Shown here piece by piece: positions 1 through 9,935 of a stretch of DNA of 64,000 bases; positions within the stretch are counted from its first letter, which is position 1, and each line of letters opens with the position of its first letter. Source of the DNA: Simmondsia chinensis (Eukaryota; Streptophyta; Magnoliopsida; Caryophyllales; Simmondsiaceae); NCBI GenBank assembly GCA_018398585.1, contig JAGTTD010000010.1, positions 17,172,005 through 17,236,004 on the forward strand, in the 5' to 3' direction. The translations under genes and the position numbers were made by a program. The notes below the pieces were generated by a model. The model searched no databases. It saw only the letters and a program-made list of their open reading frames with translations, and was not told the DNA's origin.

Positions 1-1003
1 ATTTCATTAAAAATAACCCCGAACTATTAACTAAAATCAATTTGATCTCGCAACTATAAAAATTGTATCAATGACATCAGAAGCAATTAAAAAAAAATTA
101 AAAATGTTTAATTTAGACTTCCTAAAATTTGATAATATACTTTTCATATGTCATGAATTTTAAAATTATTTTCATGATAATGCAAATTTTGATAATTTTT
201 TTTCCATGTACTATCCCTATAACTCGATTAGTATTCCATTAAATTAAACTAACTTGGGACTTAAAAAATAATATGACTAAGGGAAACAAATTTCATCTAT
301 ACTTAAAACAATTATTAAAAAAAATTTAAATAACTTTCAAAAGAAAAAAAATAATTGTTTTTTTGTTAATTTTTAAACCTATTTATTGGTAGGTTTAGCA
401 AGTTCTCTATTCTTTAAAATTTTAAAATCACTTTAAATATTTAAACTTAATTTAAATATAAATAACAATTAAATTATGTTTAATATATTTTCTTTTTATT
501 TTGGTTGTCATATCAAATTGGTTTTCGTTATTAGTTCGGGAGTATCCTTGATGTAATTTAGAAGTTGAGGGATTACATTGACTTTCAATAATAATTCGGG
601 GGTGTCTTTGATGAAAATAAAAGTCCAGGGGGTCATTTTGGTTTTTACCAATAGTTAGTGGAGTCTTTTTGAATATTATCTTATTTTTTATTACCCTTTA
701 GTAAAGGTTAATTCTACTAGATAAGTCTTATTGCATGCTAGAATTAAACATATTTATTTAATAATTCTCAAATAATTTTTATAATAGCAATTAACCCCCC
801 GTAAGATATCCATGAGAAAAAATAATTTTAACTACTATAATTATTTTTCTCATGGCTTTTTTCTTTAGTTCCCAACTAGCCCTTTTTTCAAAAATTCTTT
901 AATACAAAAACATATTTACTGTATTAATTCCAAATTTCAAAACTTAGAACACTTGGCCAAAGATTTCAAATTTATCCGAACACTTGCTAATCCATTGGCT
1001 TTG
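1..1003. other. AT-rich intergenic DNA
   Basis: No coding region is recognisable on either strand. From about 540 to 680 there are degenerate phrases such as TTCGGGGGTGTCTTTGATG that recur with variation, which looks like decayed repeat. Nothing else is supported. Confidence 0.6.
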
Positions 1004-1925
1004 TTTGGAACATGAAATTGGAATTAGACCGGGGAATTACAATCACAATTCCAATTCCGGTGGAATTCAAGTTTTGATGTAATTGACATTATATTGATTG
1101 GTTCATTAAAGGAATTGGAAGTCGGAATTGTAATTCCATAATGATTTGAGTCATCATGGCTTTCAATCAATTGAGTTGGAATATTTCATGCTTTAAATTA
1201 ACCTGGGGGTGATTTTGGCTAGAGTGGTTTACATTGCGTTTGATTTATTATGTTCAGATTGATTCACTTTGAGTTCAAGTTATTTGAATTTCAAATCAAA
1301 TTGGGTTAAGTATCAAGTCAGATCATTTGGAATTCAAGTTATCTCGGATTTTTATTTAATCGGATTAGGTCTTTTCGGGATTCATGTTAGAATTGATCGA
1401 GTTTGAATTCATTTAGGTCATTATGAGCTCGAGTCATCTTAGTTTGGGGAAAACGTTTTGTATCATTTCAAATATCGAGTCATCTTATGCAGAGTTTGAG
1501 ATGGCACGGGTCATTTTGAATTTGGGTCATCATAAGTTTTGGTTCATTTGATCAGGTCATTTGCACTTCAGCTCAGCTTCTTTATTTCACGTTTAAATCA
1601 TAGCAGCTTCATTTTTTGGATTTGATTCATCTCAAGTTTTCAATCAATTGGATGAGGTTGCGGATTTTGAGTTAAGTTGATTTCGGTCATTTCAACTCAA
1701 GTGGGGTCATTTAGGGTTTCAGGTTAATAGAGTTAAAATAGAATTGTAATTCCTTACCCCCACCCAGGGAATTGAAAAATATAATTTTTTGTTAAAATCT
1801 AATTCCATTAAAGATGGCAGTGGAAATGCAATTCCGATTCCCGCAGGTAAACCAAACAATAGAATTGGAATTCTATGTCCCAATTCCAGTCTCAACCCTA
1901 ATTTCAAGCTCCAATTTCATGATCG
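1004..1925. repeat. Possible TIR transposon with AATTGGAATTCC-rich ends
   Basis: Both ends (1004-1140 and 1738-1915) are dense in AATTGGAATT and GGAATTCC. The left outer end reads TTTGTTTGGAACATGAAATTGG and the right outer end contains CCAAACAATAGAATTGG, so the ends are roughly inverted. Such ends are common in plant non-autonomous DNA elements, but I find no clean target duplication. The middle is a different repeat. Confidence 0.35.
1190..1735 (-). repeat. Degenerate GGGTCATTTTGA-type repeat
   Basis: The segment repeats phrases such as GGGTCATTTTGAATTTGGGTC and GAGTCATCTTAGTTTGG many times with drift. It is the reverse complement of the GACCCAAA/TGACCC-rich elements at 24555-25080, 39333-40023 and 46430-47480, so it is probably another decayed member of that family. 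No coding potential is seen. Confidence 0.4.
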
Positions 1926-3199
1926 AAACAGGACCGAGAGGATATTTTATCTCGTAAGAAACCATAAATTCCACGTGAACATTTATTCCCACCACACTTT
2001 ATTCATTACTCATTTTCCATAAGATTTTGGTCACTATTAGAGACCTAACTTTTGAGTACACCAAAACAACTAACACTCCATGCACAGGTTCAAAATATTC
2101 TCCAAATTTCGAGTTATTGTTTAAATAGTACAAGATGAATTACTTATTTCTAATGGTAGTTTAGATACCAGTAATTCACGTGGTCCATTTCAGTGTGTCA
2201 ATCTTATTGTAAAATACCAACATAATATGTTTCAAATCACTATTCACATGACCAAAATAAGTCATCTGAAGTGTTACACTCTAACCTTAGTAGACAAGTA
2301 GTCCAGAATTGTCGCTGACTCAAAATCATCAAATAAAATATCATTCCATTTATTCTAAGTCTATATATGGCGTAATCTCATTATCCACTTAAAAAATATT
2401 GTAACATTATTTAAGGACTACATCTATCTCATGGTGTGTTGCTAAAAGGAAAATCACATGCATAATGAACTCTTAAACACAACAAAAAAGCAAATGATAA
2501 CAAATAAATTTTATTTAGTAATAAAATTATTTACATAATTTGGGTTTGTCAGCACAGTGTTACCAACAGGTGGGGCCTAGTGGTCTAATGATATAGTAAA
2601 GCCCTGGAGGGAAGAGGAGATGAAAGGCGACCTGTGAAATAGATCGTGCAAGGTTGCAATGGTATGGCCACATGGGAACTCAACCACAAGCTTAGGGCTA
2701 CCGGGACCTTATAGTGCAACAATAAGTGTCAATGGGGTGCAGTGTCCAATACCAGACAAAGGAGCTACTGCTACGTTGAGCTCCGTAAGGGCTTGACTGG
2801 GCTGGCCATGAGGGTTCATGGGTAAGGTCAATATAGCGTACTAGCAGAATAGGGTTGCGAAGGTTCGATGCAGTAAGAATGAGCAGGAAAGGAGACATAG
2901 CAAATCCCAAGGTGGTCATGGATGTCAATGCGAATGTATGATAGGGAAAGAAGTGTTCAATGAAAAGGAATTCATGACTCGTGTAGGCGAAACCAGAGTG
3001 TGGGTTTGCAACGATACCCCTTGTTGTGTTTAGAATAACTTTGGAAGATATGGGAAATCAACCTAGGTGTTAATTGGTTAGCAATGACCAAGAAGAGATT
3101 CGAGTAAAATTCACCACCAAAAATGAAAAAGTAAAATAAATCCAAAACATACTAATGTAGCTCAAAGTGAATATGGTCATTCATGACAAAGTTAGAGAG
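1926..3199. other. No gene recognised
   Basis: The stretch is AT-rich to about 2560 and less so afterwards. Short minus-strand reading frames at 2698-2928 lie downstream of the copia integrase remnant and could be its decayed continuation, but I cannot match them to a domain. Confidence 0.4.
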
Positions 3200-3654
3200 A
3201 CTATTATCTTAAACGAGGTGGTGAGTATAGTAACAACTTGAAACTCACTAGACATGTTGGCCTTGATCAACATAGTTGGGGCCGCTTCTAACATATGTTG
3301 ATGCTTGCACTCTGCAACATCATTTTGTTGCAAATCATGTGGGCATGACATTTGGTATTAAACTCCAAGAGTCTCTCATAGTACCTATGAAAAGCGTGAC
3401 TATCATATTATTTGCCTCCATCCCTCTGAAAATTTGTTACTTTTTCATTGAATTGAAGTTCAGTGAAAGTTTTGAAAGTTTGAATGCATCAAGGCATCTT
3501 ACATAAAAACAAAGCAGATATAGCCAAGTGAAATGAGTAAAATTGTCAACAAAAGAAATATAGCAACAAAACCCAAGAAATGAGTCAACTGGTAATTGCT
3601 AAACATTACTATCTGACAATGTTAAACGTCTTGTAGTACGACATTGAATTGCAG
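3200..3654 (-). pseudogene. Decayed copia integrase fragment
   Basis: Reading the minus strand with several frame changes gives copia integrase core features: a phrase like DSFLGFCCYISFVDNFTHFTWLY, typical of the segment before the second catalytic Asp, followed by a run like QRDGGK and a downstream V-A-E-x-K-H-Q-like stretch. Stops and frameshifts are frequent. It continues the minus-strand element whose GAG-pre-integrase region lies at 3864-4295, from which it is separated by the SINE at 3669-3863. It is part of the host element into which four younger elements inserted. Confidence 0.55.
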
Positions 3655-3668
3655 AACAAGGAAAATGA

Positions 3669-3863
3669 CTAGAAAAAAAAAAGAACGTACCCAATGCCTC
3701 AAGGGCTCCCACCTACTCACGGTCTAGGGGGGACGGATGTACATAGCCTTCCCCCTTCAGGGTGTTAACCTAAAGAGAGGCTGTTTCCCAGTGCCCCCAA
3801 CCTGAGGGTGAGGACTTCTTAGGAGGTCACCCATCCTGGTGCTACTCTCGCCCAAGCACGCTT
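3669..3863 (-). mobile_element. 5S rRNA-headed SINE, copy 1 (5'-truncated)
   Basis: On the minus strand the element begins inside the 5S rRNA internal promoter (GTTAAGCGTGCTTGGGCG, then the GATGGGTGACCTCC C-box region). It continues into a tail resembling the 3' ends of the RTE LINEs in this window (CAGCCTCTCTTTAGG, TACATCC, a C-run, GAGGCATTGGGTA). A 14-bp target duplication AACAAGGAAAATGA flanks it at 3655-3668 and 3864-3877, as expected for target-primed reverse transcription. Copy 2 at 27367 is longer at the 5' end. Confidence 0.8.
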
Positions 3864-4295
3864 AACAAGGAAAATGATTGGACTTTCTTAAATGACATGA
3901 CCAACACTAGCTAGTAGTGGTAGACCTAGAACTTAAGACTAATCGATTGTGGAGTACTGAGTGAACTGGAGTACCTAAATGACTTAGACAACAATGCAAG
4001 TGTTAAGGAATATTCATGAATGAAAGCCAAGAGAGGGTAGGAGCACAAATTAGGGCATCAATAGAGATTATCGTTGCTAGGTTGATGAAGTGGGATTCTT
4101 CCCTTAGCATTGTCATGTATAGTAAAGGAGTTGTCATCAAATCCAACATTACTATTGTTATGTGGATAAAGAATCTTAATTGAGAGAAGGTTATGTTTGA
4201 GATGAGAAATATGATAAATATTGTTAAGAATCACAGGGCTATAAGGAGCGGGAATCATAGAGGATTGAATATGCACAATGGGAAAAAGTGTCAAA
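3864..4295 (-). pseudogene. Copia protease-end/GAG-pre-integrase fragment
   Basis: The minus strand from 4294 to 4058 reads an uninterrupted stretch containing NNIYHISHLKHNLLSIK and SFTIHDNAKGR. This matches the plant Ty1/copia region between protease and integrase. Below 4058 the frame shifts but a WHxxLGHPSS-like GAG-pre-integrase phrase and later Cys residues remain. It is interrupted by the copia element at 4301-7371 on one side and by the SINE on the other. It belongs to the same minus-strand host element as the gag pieces at 8100-8222, 9283-9527 and 23233-23374. Confidence 0.65.
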
Positions 4296-4300
4296 TCACT

Positions 4301-4932
4301 TGTTAGGTTTATATCTCAAATTACTTGTTTTAAGTTTATGGGGTTGCCAAAGGGTCACCGATGGATCGAGAGGGAAGCCCGATTGATCGGGTGATTTAAG
4401 GGAATTTTTGGGATTTTTGGGCTGTAAGAGGGCCGATCGATTGGCATACAGATAGATTGGGTGTTTCCCGATCAATCAGGAACTCCTAGACACGAGTCTA
4501 TAAATAGGGGCATAGGGTTTACGTCATTAAGCATCCAATCAAAAGAGTGAGGCGCCGCTATGGAGTGAAAGAGGTGATTTTGTAATTCCTCCAATTCAGA
4601 TTTCGAGTGCCACGAGAGTTAAGAGAAAGAGTTTGTAATTCTTTCATAGATCTCGTTCAGAAGAAGTGTCGTTGTAAATCTTCCGTTCAGTATCAATAAA
4701 TAATCTCCATCTCCGACCGTGGTTTTTTCCCCTCTCGATTGTAGAGGGGTTTTCACGTAAATATTATGTGTTCGTGTTTGATCTTTCTTTCTTCATATAT
4801 TTGTTTACTTCTCGTTTGTGTGAGTCGTATTATTTGAATCGAATCAAGTAATTAGGGTTTACGCTTTCGCATCAAGATTTTCGTAACAAATTGGTATCAA
4901 AGTATATCAGTTTGTTCCAGTTTTTTCGCTCA
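4301..4932 (+). repeat. 5' LTR of copia element 4301-7371
   Basis: The LTR is about 632 bp and is repeated at 6739-7371. A CTATAAATAGGGG TATA-like box sits near 4498. A perfect-looking older end, GTAACA at 4883-4888, is followed by a tRNA-Met-like TTGGTATCAAAG that is inside the LTR, because the same bases follow the 3' LTR copy and precede the target duplication. Confidence 0.8.
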
Positions 4933-4935
4933 AAT

Positions 4936-4948
4936 TTGTATCAGAGCC
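4936..4948 (+). other. Primer binding site, initiator-Met tRNA type
   Basis: TTGTATCAGAGCC lies 3 bases after the LTR end inferred from the target duplication. It differs by one base from the plant copia consensus TGGTATCAGAGCC. The upstream TTGGTATCAAAG at 4891 is a relic inside the LTR. Confidence 0.65.
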
Positions 4949-4984
4949 CTATCTATTTCGATTTGATACTATAACGTCTACAAT

Positions 4985-5820
4985 TGGACCGAAGTTGAGA
5001 AGTTCGGTGGTCAAGGGAGCTTCAGTTTATGGCAGGTTCGCGTTAAGGGTCTGTTGACTCAAAGTGGCTTGAAGAAAGATTTAAATGGGAAAGAGAAGAA
5101 ATCAGAGAATCTAACAGAAGCACAATGGGAGGAGTTAGACAAAAAGGATCTCACTGCAATTTAGATGTGTCTTACCGATGACGTTTTGACAGAAGTTCTG
5201 GAAGTGAAGACCGCTAAGGAGTTGTGGGAGAAATTGTAGGATATGTTCTGTTTCAAGTCCGTCTTCAACAAACTCGTAGTTAGGCCCCAGTTATTCACGT
5301 TTCGTATGTCAGAAGGTACGTCACTTAAGAATCACGTCAATAAATTTAATTCAATTATTCAAGATTTAGAAGAATTGGATGATGTTCTTAAGGATGAAGA
5401 TCAGGCAATGTTGTTGTTATGTTCTCTCTCTGCTTCATGTAAGAGTTTTGTTGAAATTTGATTTATGGTGGTAGACAAACCATATTTGTTGATGAAATTA
5501 AGAGAAACCTACTGAGTAAAGAACGAGTAGATAGAGAATTATCTGATTCTGTTTATAACTCAGGTAGTAGTTTATTTGTGAGAGAAAGAACTGAGTATGA
5601 TCATAGTGGAAACAAGTTTAAGTCTAGGCATCAAGACCTAACTTATAACTACTGTCATAAGAAAGGGCACATTAAGAAAGATTGTTACAAGCTTAAAAGA
5701 AAACTTGAAGCAGATAACAGGTCTGACCAGAGATCCATAGTAGCTAGTGTTTTGGATGGTGAGAATGATGATCTTCTACTACCTATATCTGAACCTCAGT
5801 CTAATTTGAGAGAGAGTTGA
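4985..5820 (+). pseudogene. Copia gag, broken
   Basis: The reading contains the plant copia gag (UBN2-type) pattern: KFGGQGSFSLWQVRVKGLL near the start, then DDVLTEVLEVKTAKELWEKL and LKNHVNKFNSIIQDLEEL. A zinc-knuckle relic reads YCHKKGHIKKDCYKLK, with the first Cys of CX2CX4HX4C replaced by Tyr. At least two in-frame stops (near 5161 and 5236) and a frame change near 5460 break it. It is transcribed in the direction of the LTRs. Confidence 0.75.
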
Positions 5821-6440
5821 ATTTTGGATTTGGGTTGCTCCTATCATGTCTGTCTCAATCGGGATTGGTTTTCCACATACGAGTCAGTTCGAGGTGGAGT
5901 TGCTTTGATGGGTAATGATACTTCATGCAAAGTTCTGGGTATAGGAACAATTCGTTTTAGGATGTTCGATGGCACTATCAGGGTTTTGAGTGATGTTCAT
6001 CATGTTCCTGATTTGAAGAAGAATCTCATTTCTTTAGGTACTCTTGAGTCTAAAGGGTACAGGTACACAGCTGAAGGTGGAGTTTGAAGGGTCGTTAGGA
6101 GTGCATTGACAGTTTTGAAGGGTAGAAGGTTAGGTACTCTATATGAGCTTGTCAATTCCACAGTTGTTAGATCTGTTGCAACATCTTCATCATCATTGTT
6201 ATTGATAGAACCAGAGATCACAAATTCAGGACGTTTGAGATTGGATCATTCAGGTGATAGGGGTCTATCTGAGCATAGTGTGAGGGGTTCTTTGTGTGGT
6301 CAGTCTACAGGACTGATATTCCGTGAACAAGGGCTCTATGGGAAGCAGAAAAGGTTTTGCTTCAAGCAATTCCTGACGAGTAGAGTGTCACATTTGGTGA
6401 GTCTTCGTTATTATCTCCAAAGAAGATGTCATCAGTTGAT
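5821..6440 (+). pseudogene. Copia protease and GAG-pre-integrase, broken
   Basis: The frame from 5824 begins [10 protein letters not shown], which is the copia retropepsin D-S-G-x-S-x-H region with the Ser of DSG replaced by Leu. It continues through [16 protein letters not shown], a phrase usual just before the GAG-pre-integrase domain. A TGA at about 6085 and later frame changes interrupt it. After about 6440 the homology jumps to the end of pol, which marks the internal deletion. Confidence 0.65.
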
Positions 6441-6529
6441 TGTGATTCAAGTCAGGTGAGTAAGCCAGAGGGAGTTCAGCTTCAGTTGAGTAACACAGTT
6501 CAGCAGCAGGTGGCTGTTTTAGATAATGT

Positions 6530-6735
6530 GTCGAGAGCCAATTTAAAGAAGAAGAACATTGGCATTACTGATAACCTCTCAGATATGTTCACTCAGTTGC
6601 TACCTAGCAGGAAGTTCAAGCTTCGCTCGGACTCGGTTAGGTTTCGTGTTTCGTTGAGATAACCCCGTGTGTGGGGTGCTTAGTGGAGAAGGTGGAGGAA
6701 AATCTTTTATGTATGTAATTTGAGCCAAGGTGGAG
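6530..6735 (+). pseudogene. C-terminal end of copia pol plus polypurine tract
   Basis: A short reading with DNLSDMFTQLLPSRKFK resembles the NPADMLTKxLPxxKFKH end of plant copia RNase H. It is followed by a purine-rich AAGGTGGAGATT directly before the 3' LTR start TGTTAGG at 6739, as expected for the polypurine tract. The bulk of pol is missing upstream. Confidence 0.55.
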
Positions 6736-6738
6736 ATT

Positions 6739-7371
6739 TGTTAGGTTTATGTCTCAAATTACTTGTTTTAAGTTTATGGGGTTGCCGAAGGGTCACCGAT
6801 CTATCAGGAGGGAAGCCCAATCGATTGGGTGATTTAAGGGAATTTTCAGAATTTTTGGGCTGTAAGAGGGCCGATCGATCAACCCGGTTCCGATTGATCG
6901 GCATACCGATCGATCGGGACCTCTCAGACACAGGTCTATAAATAGGGGCATAGGGTTTATGTCATTAAGCATCCAATCAAAAGAGTGAGGCGCCACCATA
7001 GGGTGAAAGAGGTGATTTTATAATTCCTCCAATTCAAATTTCGAGTGCTACGAGAGTTAAGAGAAAGTGTTTGTAATTCTTTCATAGATCTTGTTCAGAA
7101 GAAGTGTCGTTGCAATTCTTCCATTCAGTATCAATAAAGAATCTCCATCTCCGCCCGTGGTTTTCTCCCCTCTTGATTGTAGAGGGGTTTCCACGTAAAT
7201 ATTGTGTATTCGTGTTTGTTCTTTCTTTCTCCATATATCTGTTTACTTCTCATTTGTGTGAGTCGTATTATTTGAATCGAATCAAGTGATTAGGGTTTAC
7301 GCTTCCGCATTAAGATTTCCCTAACAAATTGGTATCAAAGTATATCAATTTGTTCCAGTTATTTCTGCACA
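6739..7371 (+). repeat. 3' LTR of copia element 4301-7371
   Basis: The copy is about 633 bp and very similar to 4301-4932. It includes the TATA-like box CTATAAATAGGGG near 6936, the relic CCTAACA end at 7320-7326 and the tRNA-Met-like TTGGTATCAAAG at 7329. It is followed by the TCACT target duplication. Confidence 0.8.
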
Positions 7372-7376
7372 TCACT

Positions 7377-7530
7377 TGCAATAATTTTCATATCATCCAC
7401 ATAAAGAGTGGAGAAGGAAATCACACCTTCAATAGGCTCATGCAAGCAGTAGCACTTGATCTGAGCACCAAATACTCTCAATAGAGTCACCAATGGACAT
7501 GAAAAATAAGGGATTGAGCTATTTGGTTAG
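7377..7530 (-). pseudogene. Copia-like reverse transcriptase scrap (uncertain)
   Basis: The minus strand reads a stretch ending SFSTLYVDDMKIIASD, which looks like the catalytic YVDD box of copia reverse transcriptase. It joins in frame to the protease-end segment at 4295 when the intervening element is removed, yet reverse transcriptase should lie after integrase, not before protease. It is either a rearranged copy or a chance match. Confidence 0.35.
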
Positions 7531-7559
7531 TGTAGGATCAATTGTATCGATTAGGTAGT

Positions 7560-8092
7560 AAGCAGCCCTATGCCCTCAAATGCAACATATCTAGAAAAGA
7601 AAGGGAACAAGGATGGGCCATGGATGCCTACACCAGGGTTGGACATGTTACTATGACACCTAACCACTCGGGGAGAAGCTGTTTGTACCAATGACCCCAT
7701 TAGTTAGCCACTGTGATAGCCTACATTGTTGCCATTATGGGTTACGACAGCTAGGACTGAAGGTAGGTCACTATTAGGGGAGGTTCCTAAATGTTGTAGT
7801 TAAGACGTGAAAAGGTGGCTATACTATTGTCTTCAAAGTTTAGCTAAGACTAATAGTAGAAATTGGGTAAGAAAGAATGAGTTAAGCAAAGGAACGAGAA
7901 GAAAAAGAGACAGAGATTAGATTTCATTGAACATTTTCTCCGAATCCTTTATAGTGGAGGGTTCCATTTATATAATCCACTACCTCACTACTGTCAATCT
8001 AACTAACCACTAGCAACAAAAAGTAAATTATGTAAATTATCACTAAGATAAAACTACATATTAAAATATTGTTAGGTCACATCCCTAACATA
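7560..8092 (-). other. Possible LTR-like segment, no gene
   Basis: On the minus strand the segment starts TGTTAGGGATGTG (at 8092), has TTATATAAATGGAACCC, a TATA-like box near 7965, and no reading frame. This resembles a truncated LTR, but no partner repeat or target duplication was found. Confidence 0.3.
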
Positions 8093-8099
8093 TGAATAA

Positions 8100-8222
8100 T
8101 TATTTTTTAAGATATTTTTCTTCCCAGCATAAATAAGGAACTTGGAAGCAAAACCTTGCATTTCATAAATTATGACAATACCAAATGAATCGTTAGAAGG
8201 GTCAAGGCCTTAGAGAGCTTAC
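8100..8222 (-). pseudogene. Copia gag fragment, downstream part
   Basis: The minus strand reads a phrase close to GLDPSNDSFGIVI, which fits the segment after the central part of copia gag. It is separated from the upstream gag piece (9283-9527) only by the TRIM element, whose TTAC flanks match on both sides. Confidence 0.45.
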
Positions 8223-8468
8223 TGTCACGGGATGAGCGCAGATCACCCGTGTGGAGCCCGGGCCCTGAGGCTAGGGCCGGGCCAGCCTACCCCCTATGGT
8301 CAACAAGCAGCAATATGCACCTTCAAGAGACGAAATATACGGCATACCACGGACATACCTGAACACAATCAATGCGCATTAGTATCGGACAGGCTTAAGA
8401 GACCCCATATGGCATATGTCTGCTTATTGAGCACCAGGGACAGTGTCAACCAAAGGCGGCCCGTGACA
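8223..8468 (-). repeat. TRIM LTR (3' copy in minus orientation)
   Basis: Direct repeat partner of 9037-9282, TG...CA ended, adjacent to the polypurine tract on the minus strand. Confidence 0.85.
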
Positions 8469-9036
8469 TTCTCCCCCACCTAATTCCGCAAACGTCCTCG
8501 TTGCGGGTGCCTGCCCATCATCGCATCCCTGCATCTCTAGCAGCCTTGAGTGGTCACGGGACGACCACATCATCATCCCCTCCAACGTGACACCCCTGAC
8601 ATGCTATTGACACTCATCTGATGATAAGCAGCGTGCCCAAAAAGCAGCATGCCAGCTCCATGCACCATAGTGCACCACGTACACGTCTCGCTCCACGATG
8701 CTTGTTGACTCTTCACCTTGTAAACTTCGCACTGCACCCTAAGGATCGGCCCAATCTCCACGCAGTAAGCCAGCCATACGGTCAGCACGCCTGACAGGCA
8801 CCCAACACGGTGCGCCTTCCGCCACATTCGGAACCGCGAGCCACTCAACTTCACTCCGAAAGTTCCTCGTTAGAGTGCCCCTCTCACACAAGGAGTGTCC
8901 ATACACGGACAAACCCGCTCAACGCACCAAGGACACGAGAAACTCCCATTCCCTAGGAGTGTCCACCATCACGGACAAAGCTCGGTCCCAACACAGCTAC
9001 TTACTCGCATATCCTGAGCCTCGCTCTGATACCACT

Positions 9037-9282
9037 TGTCACGGGATGAGCGCAGATCACCCGTGCAGCGCCCGGGCCCTGAGGCTAGGGCCGAGCCAGC
9101 CTACCCCCTATGGTCAACAAGCAGCAATATGCACCTTCAAGAGACGAAATATACGGCATACCACGGACATACCTGAACACAATCAATGCGCATTAGTATT
9201 GGACAGGCTTAGGAGACCCCATATGGCATATGTCTGCTTATTGTGCACCAGGGACAGTGTCAGCCAAAGGCGGCCCGTGACA
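9037..9282 (-). repeat. TRIM LTR (5' copy in minus orientation)
   Basis: Direct repeat partner of 8223-8468, adjacent to the TGGTATCAGAGC primer binding site on the minus strand. Confidence 0.85.
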
Positions 9283-9527
9283 TTACGATACCAACTGTTC
9301 ATCAAAAACAGCTAGACTGTGGGCAAGAGACTGCAATGTGTTCGTATAATCATTAACAGTGGATCCTAACGACTGAAAAGTGATAAACTCCAGTCGCAAA
9401 TTCATCTATTTAGCGAACGATTGGTTCAAGTAGTGGTTATTCAAAGTCTCCCATATAGCTTTGGAGCAAGGTTCGATGTACACATAATTAAGACTAGGAC
9501 GGTCCAGAGTAGCAAAGATCCAACTCT
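9283..9527 (-). pseudogene. Copia gag fragment, central part
   Basis: The minus strand reads WIFATLDRPSLNYVY-like and AIWETLNNHYL, followed by a segment with LEFITFQSLGSTVNDY. This is the characteristic plant copia gag (UBN2) core. It is continuous with the N-terminal piece at 23233-23374 once the Tat element between AGATG duplications is removed, and with 8100-8222 once the TRIM is removed. Confidence 0.7.
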
Positions 9528-9532
9528 AGATG

Positions 9533-9895
9533 TGATGAATACAAAAGTGACCACCAGGCGGTACCGACCCCAGGAGCCACTACCGCCTCCCAGCATAACC
9601 GCCACCAGGCGGTACAGGGCCCTGAAGCCACTACCGCCTCCCAGCATAATCGCCACCAGGCGGCACAGGGCCTAGGAGCCATTGCCGCCTCCTTAAGCAC
9701 CCCCACCTAAATAACCTCAACTCTAGAAATCACCAATGCCCCCATTGGCTGAAGGGACCAGGCGGTACCCTACCCCCCATTACTTCCTACCCAAACATAC
9801 ATTCCCCTATAAATAGGGGAAGGGACCTCACAAGAAAGACAAGGAACTTGAGCCTAGTTCTATCCTCAAGAACCCAACCAAAAAATCCCGAAACA
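9533..9895 (+). repeat. 5' LTR of Tat element (363 bp)
   Basis: Begins TGATGAATAC and ends CGAAACA. It holds three copies of a 51-bp repeat at its start and a CTATAAATAGGGG TATA box at about 9807-9817. The 3' LTR is 254 bp longer because it has five more 51-bp copies. Confidence 0.9.
9558..9710. repeat. 51-bp tandem repeat, 3 copies (5' LTR)
   Basis: GGCGGTAC phases recur at 9558, 9609 and 9660, exactly 51 bp apart. Each unit contains the inverted repeat ACCGCCaccaGGCGGT or a near variant. Confidence 0.85.
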
Positions 9896-9935
9896 ATAGG
9901 CGCTGTCCGTGGGAAGGGAATTACTAACTTTTCCC

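Larger units (their letters stand above)
4301..7371 (+). mobile_element. Internally deleted Ty1/copia LTR retrotransposon
   Basis: Two direct LTRs (4301-4932 and 6739-7371) bound a 1.8 kb internal region. The 5-bp target duplication TCACT is exact at 4296-4300 and 7372-7376. The element starts TGTTAG and ends in CA. The internal region holds a decayed gag, the protease/GAG-pre-integrase region and the extreme C-terminus of pol; most of integrase, reverse transcriptase and RNase H are deleted, so it is non-autonomous. The host minus-strand copia frame is continuous across the empty site once one TCACT is removed, which supports the boundaries. Confidence 0.9.
8223..9282 (-). mobile_element. 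TRIM (miniature LTR retrotransposon)
   Basis: Two 246-bp direct repeats (8223-8468 and 9037-9282) start TGTCACGGG and end CCCGTGACA. They differ at about eight positions by eye. The orientation is minus: GTGGTATCAGAGCGAGGC, a tRNA-Met primer site, adjoins the right copy on the minus strand, and a GGTGGGGGAGAA polypurine tract adjoins the left copy. The 568-bp interior has no gag or pol similarity. Flanks share TTAC (8219-8222 and 9283-9286). It interrupts a copia gag. The LTR has no 5S rRNA segment, so it is not a Cassandra element. Confidence 0.85.

Noticed and set aside
2570..2870. tRNA-derived SINE (GGGGCCTAGTGGTCTAATG and GGTTCGATGC)
   Set aside because: The box A-like and box B-like words are about 290 bases apart, far beyond a polymerase III internal promoter.
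3669..3863. 5S rRNA gene or pseudogene, or a Cassandra LTR
   Set aside because: Only the internal-promoter half of 5S is present, it is fused to a LINE-like tail and is flanked by 14-bp duplications. No LTR partner or primer site is nearby.
4889..4902. First-choice primer site TTGGTATCAAAG and LTR end at 4888
   Set aside because: The same bases follow the 3' LTR copy, and the exact TCACT duplication starts 45 bases further on, so the functional LTR end is at about 4932 and 7371.
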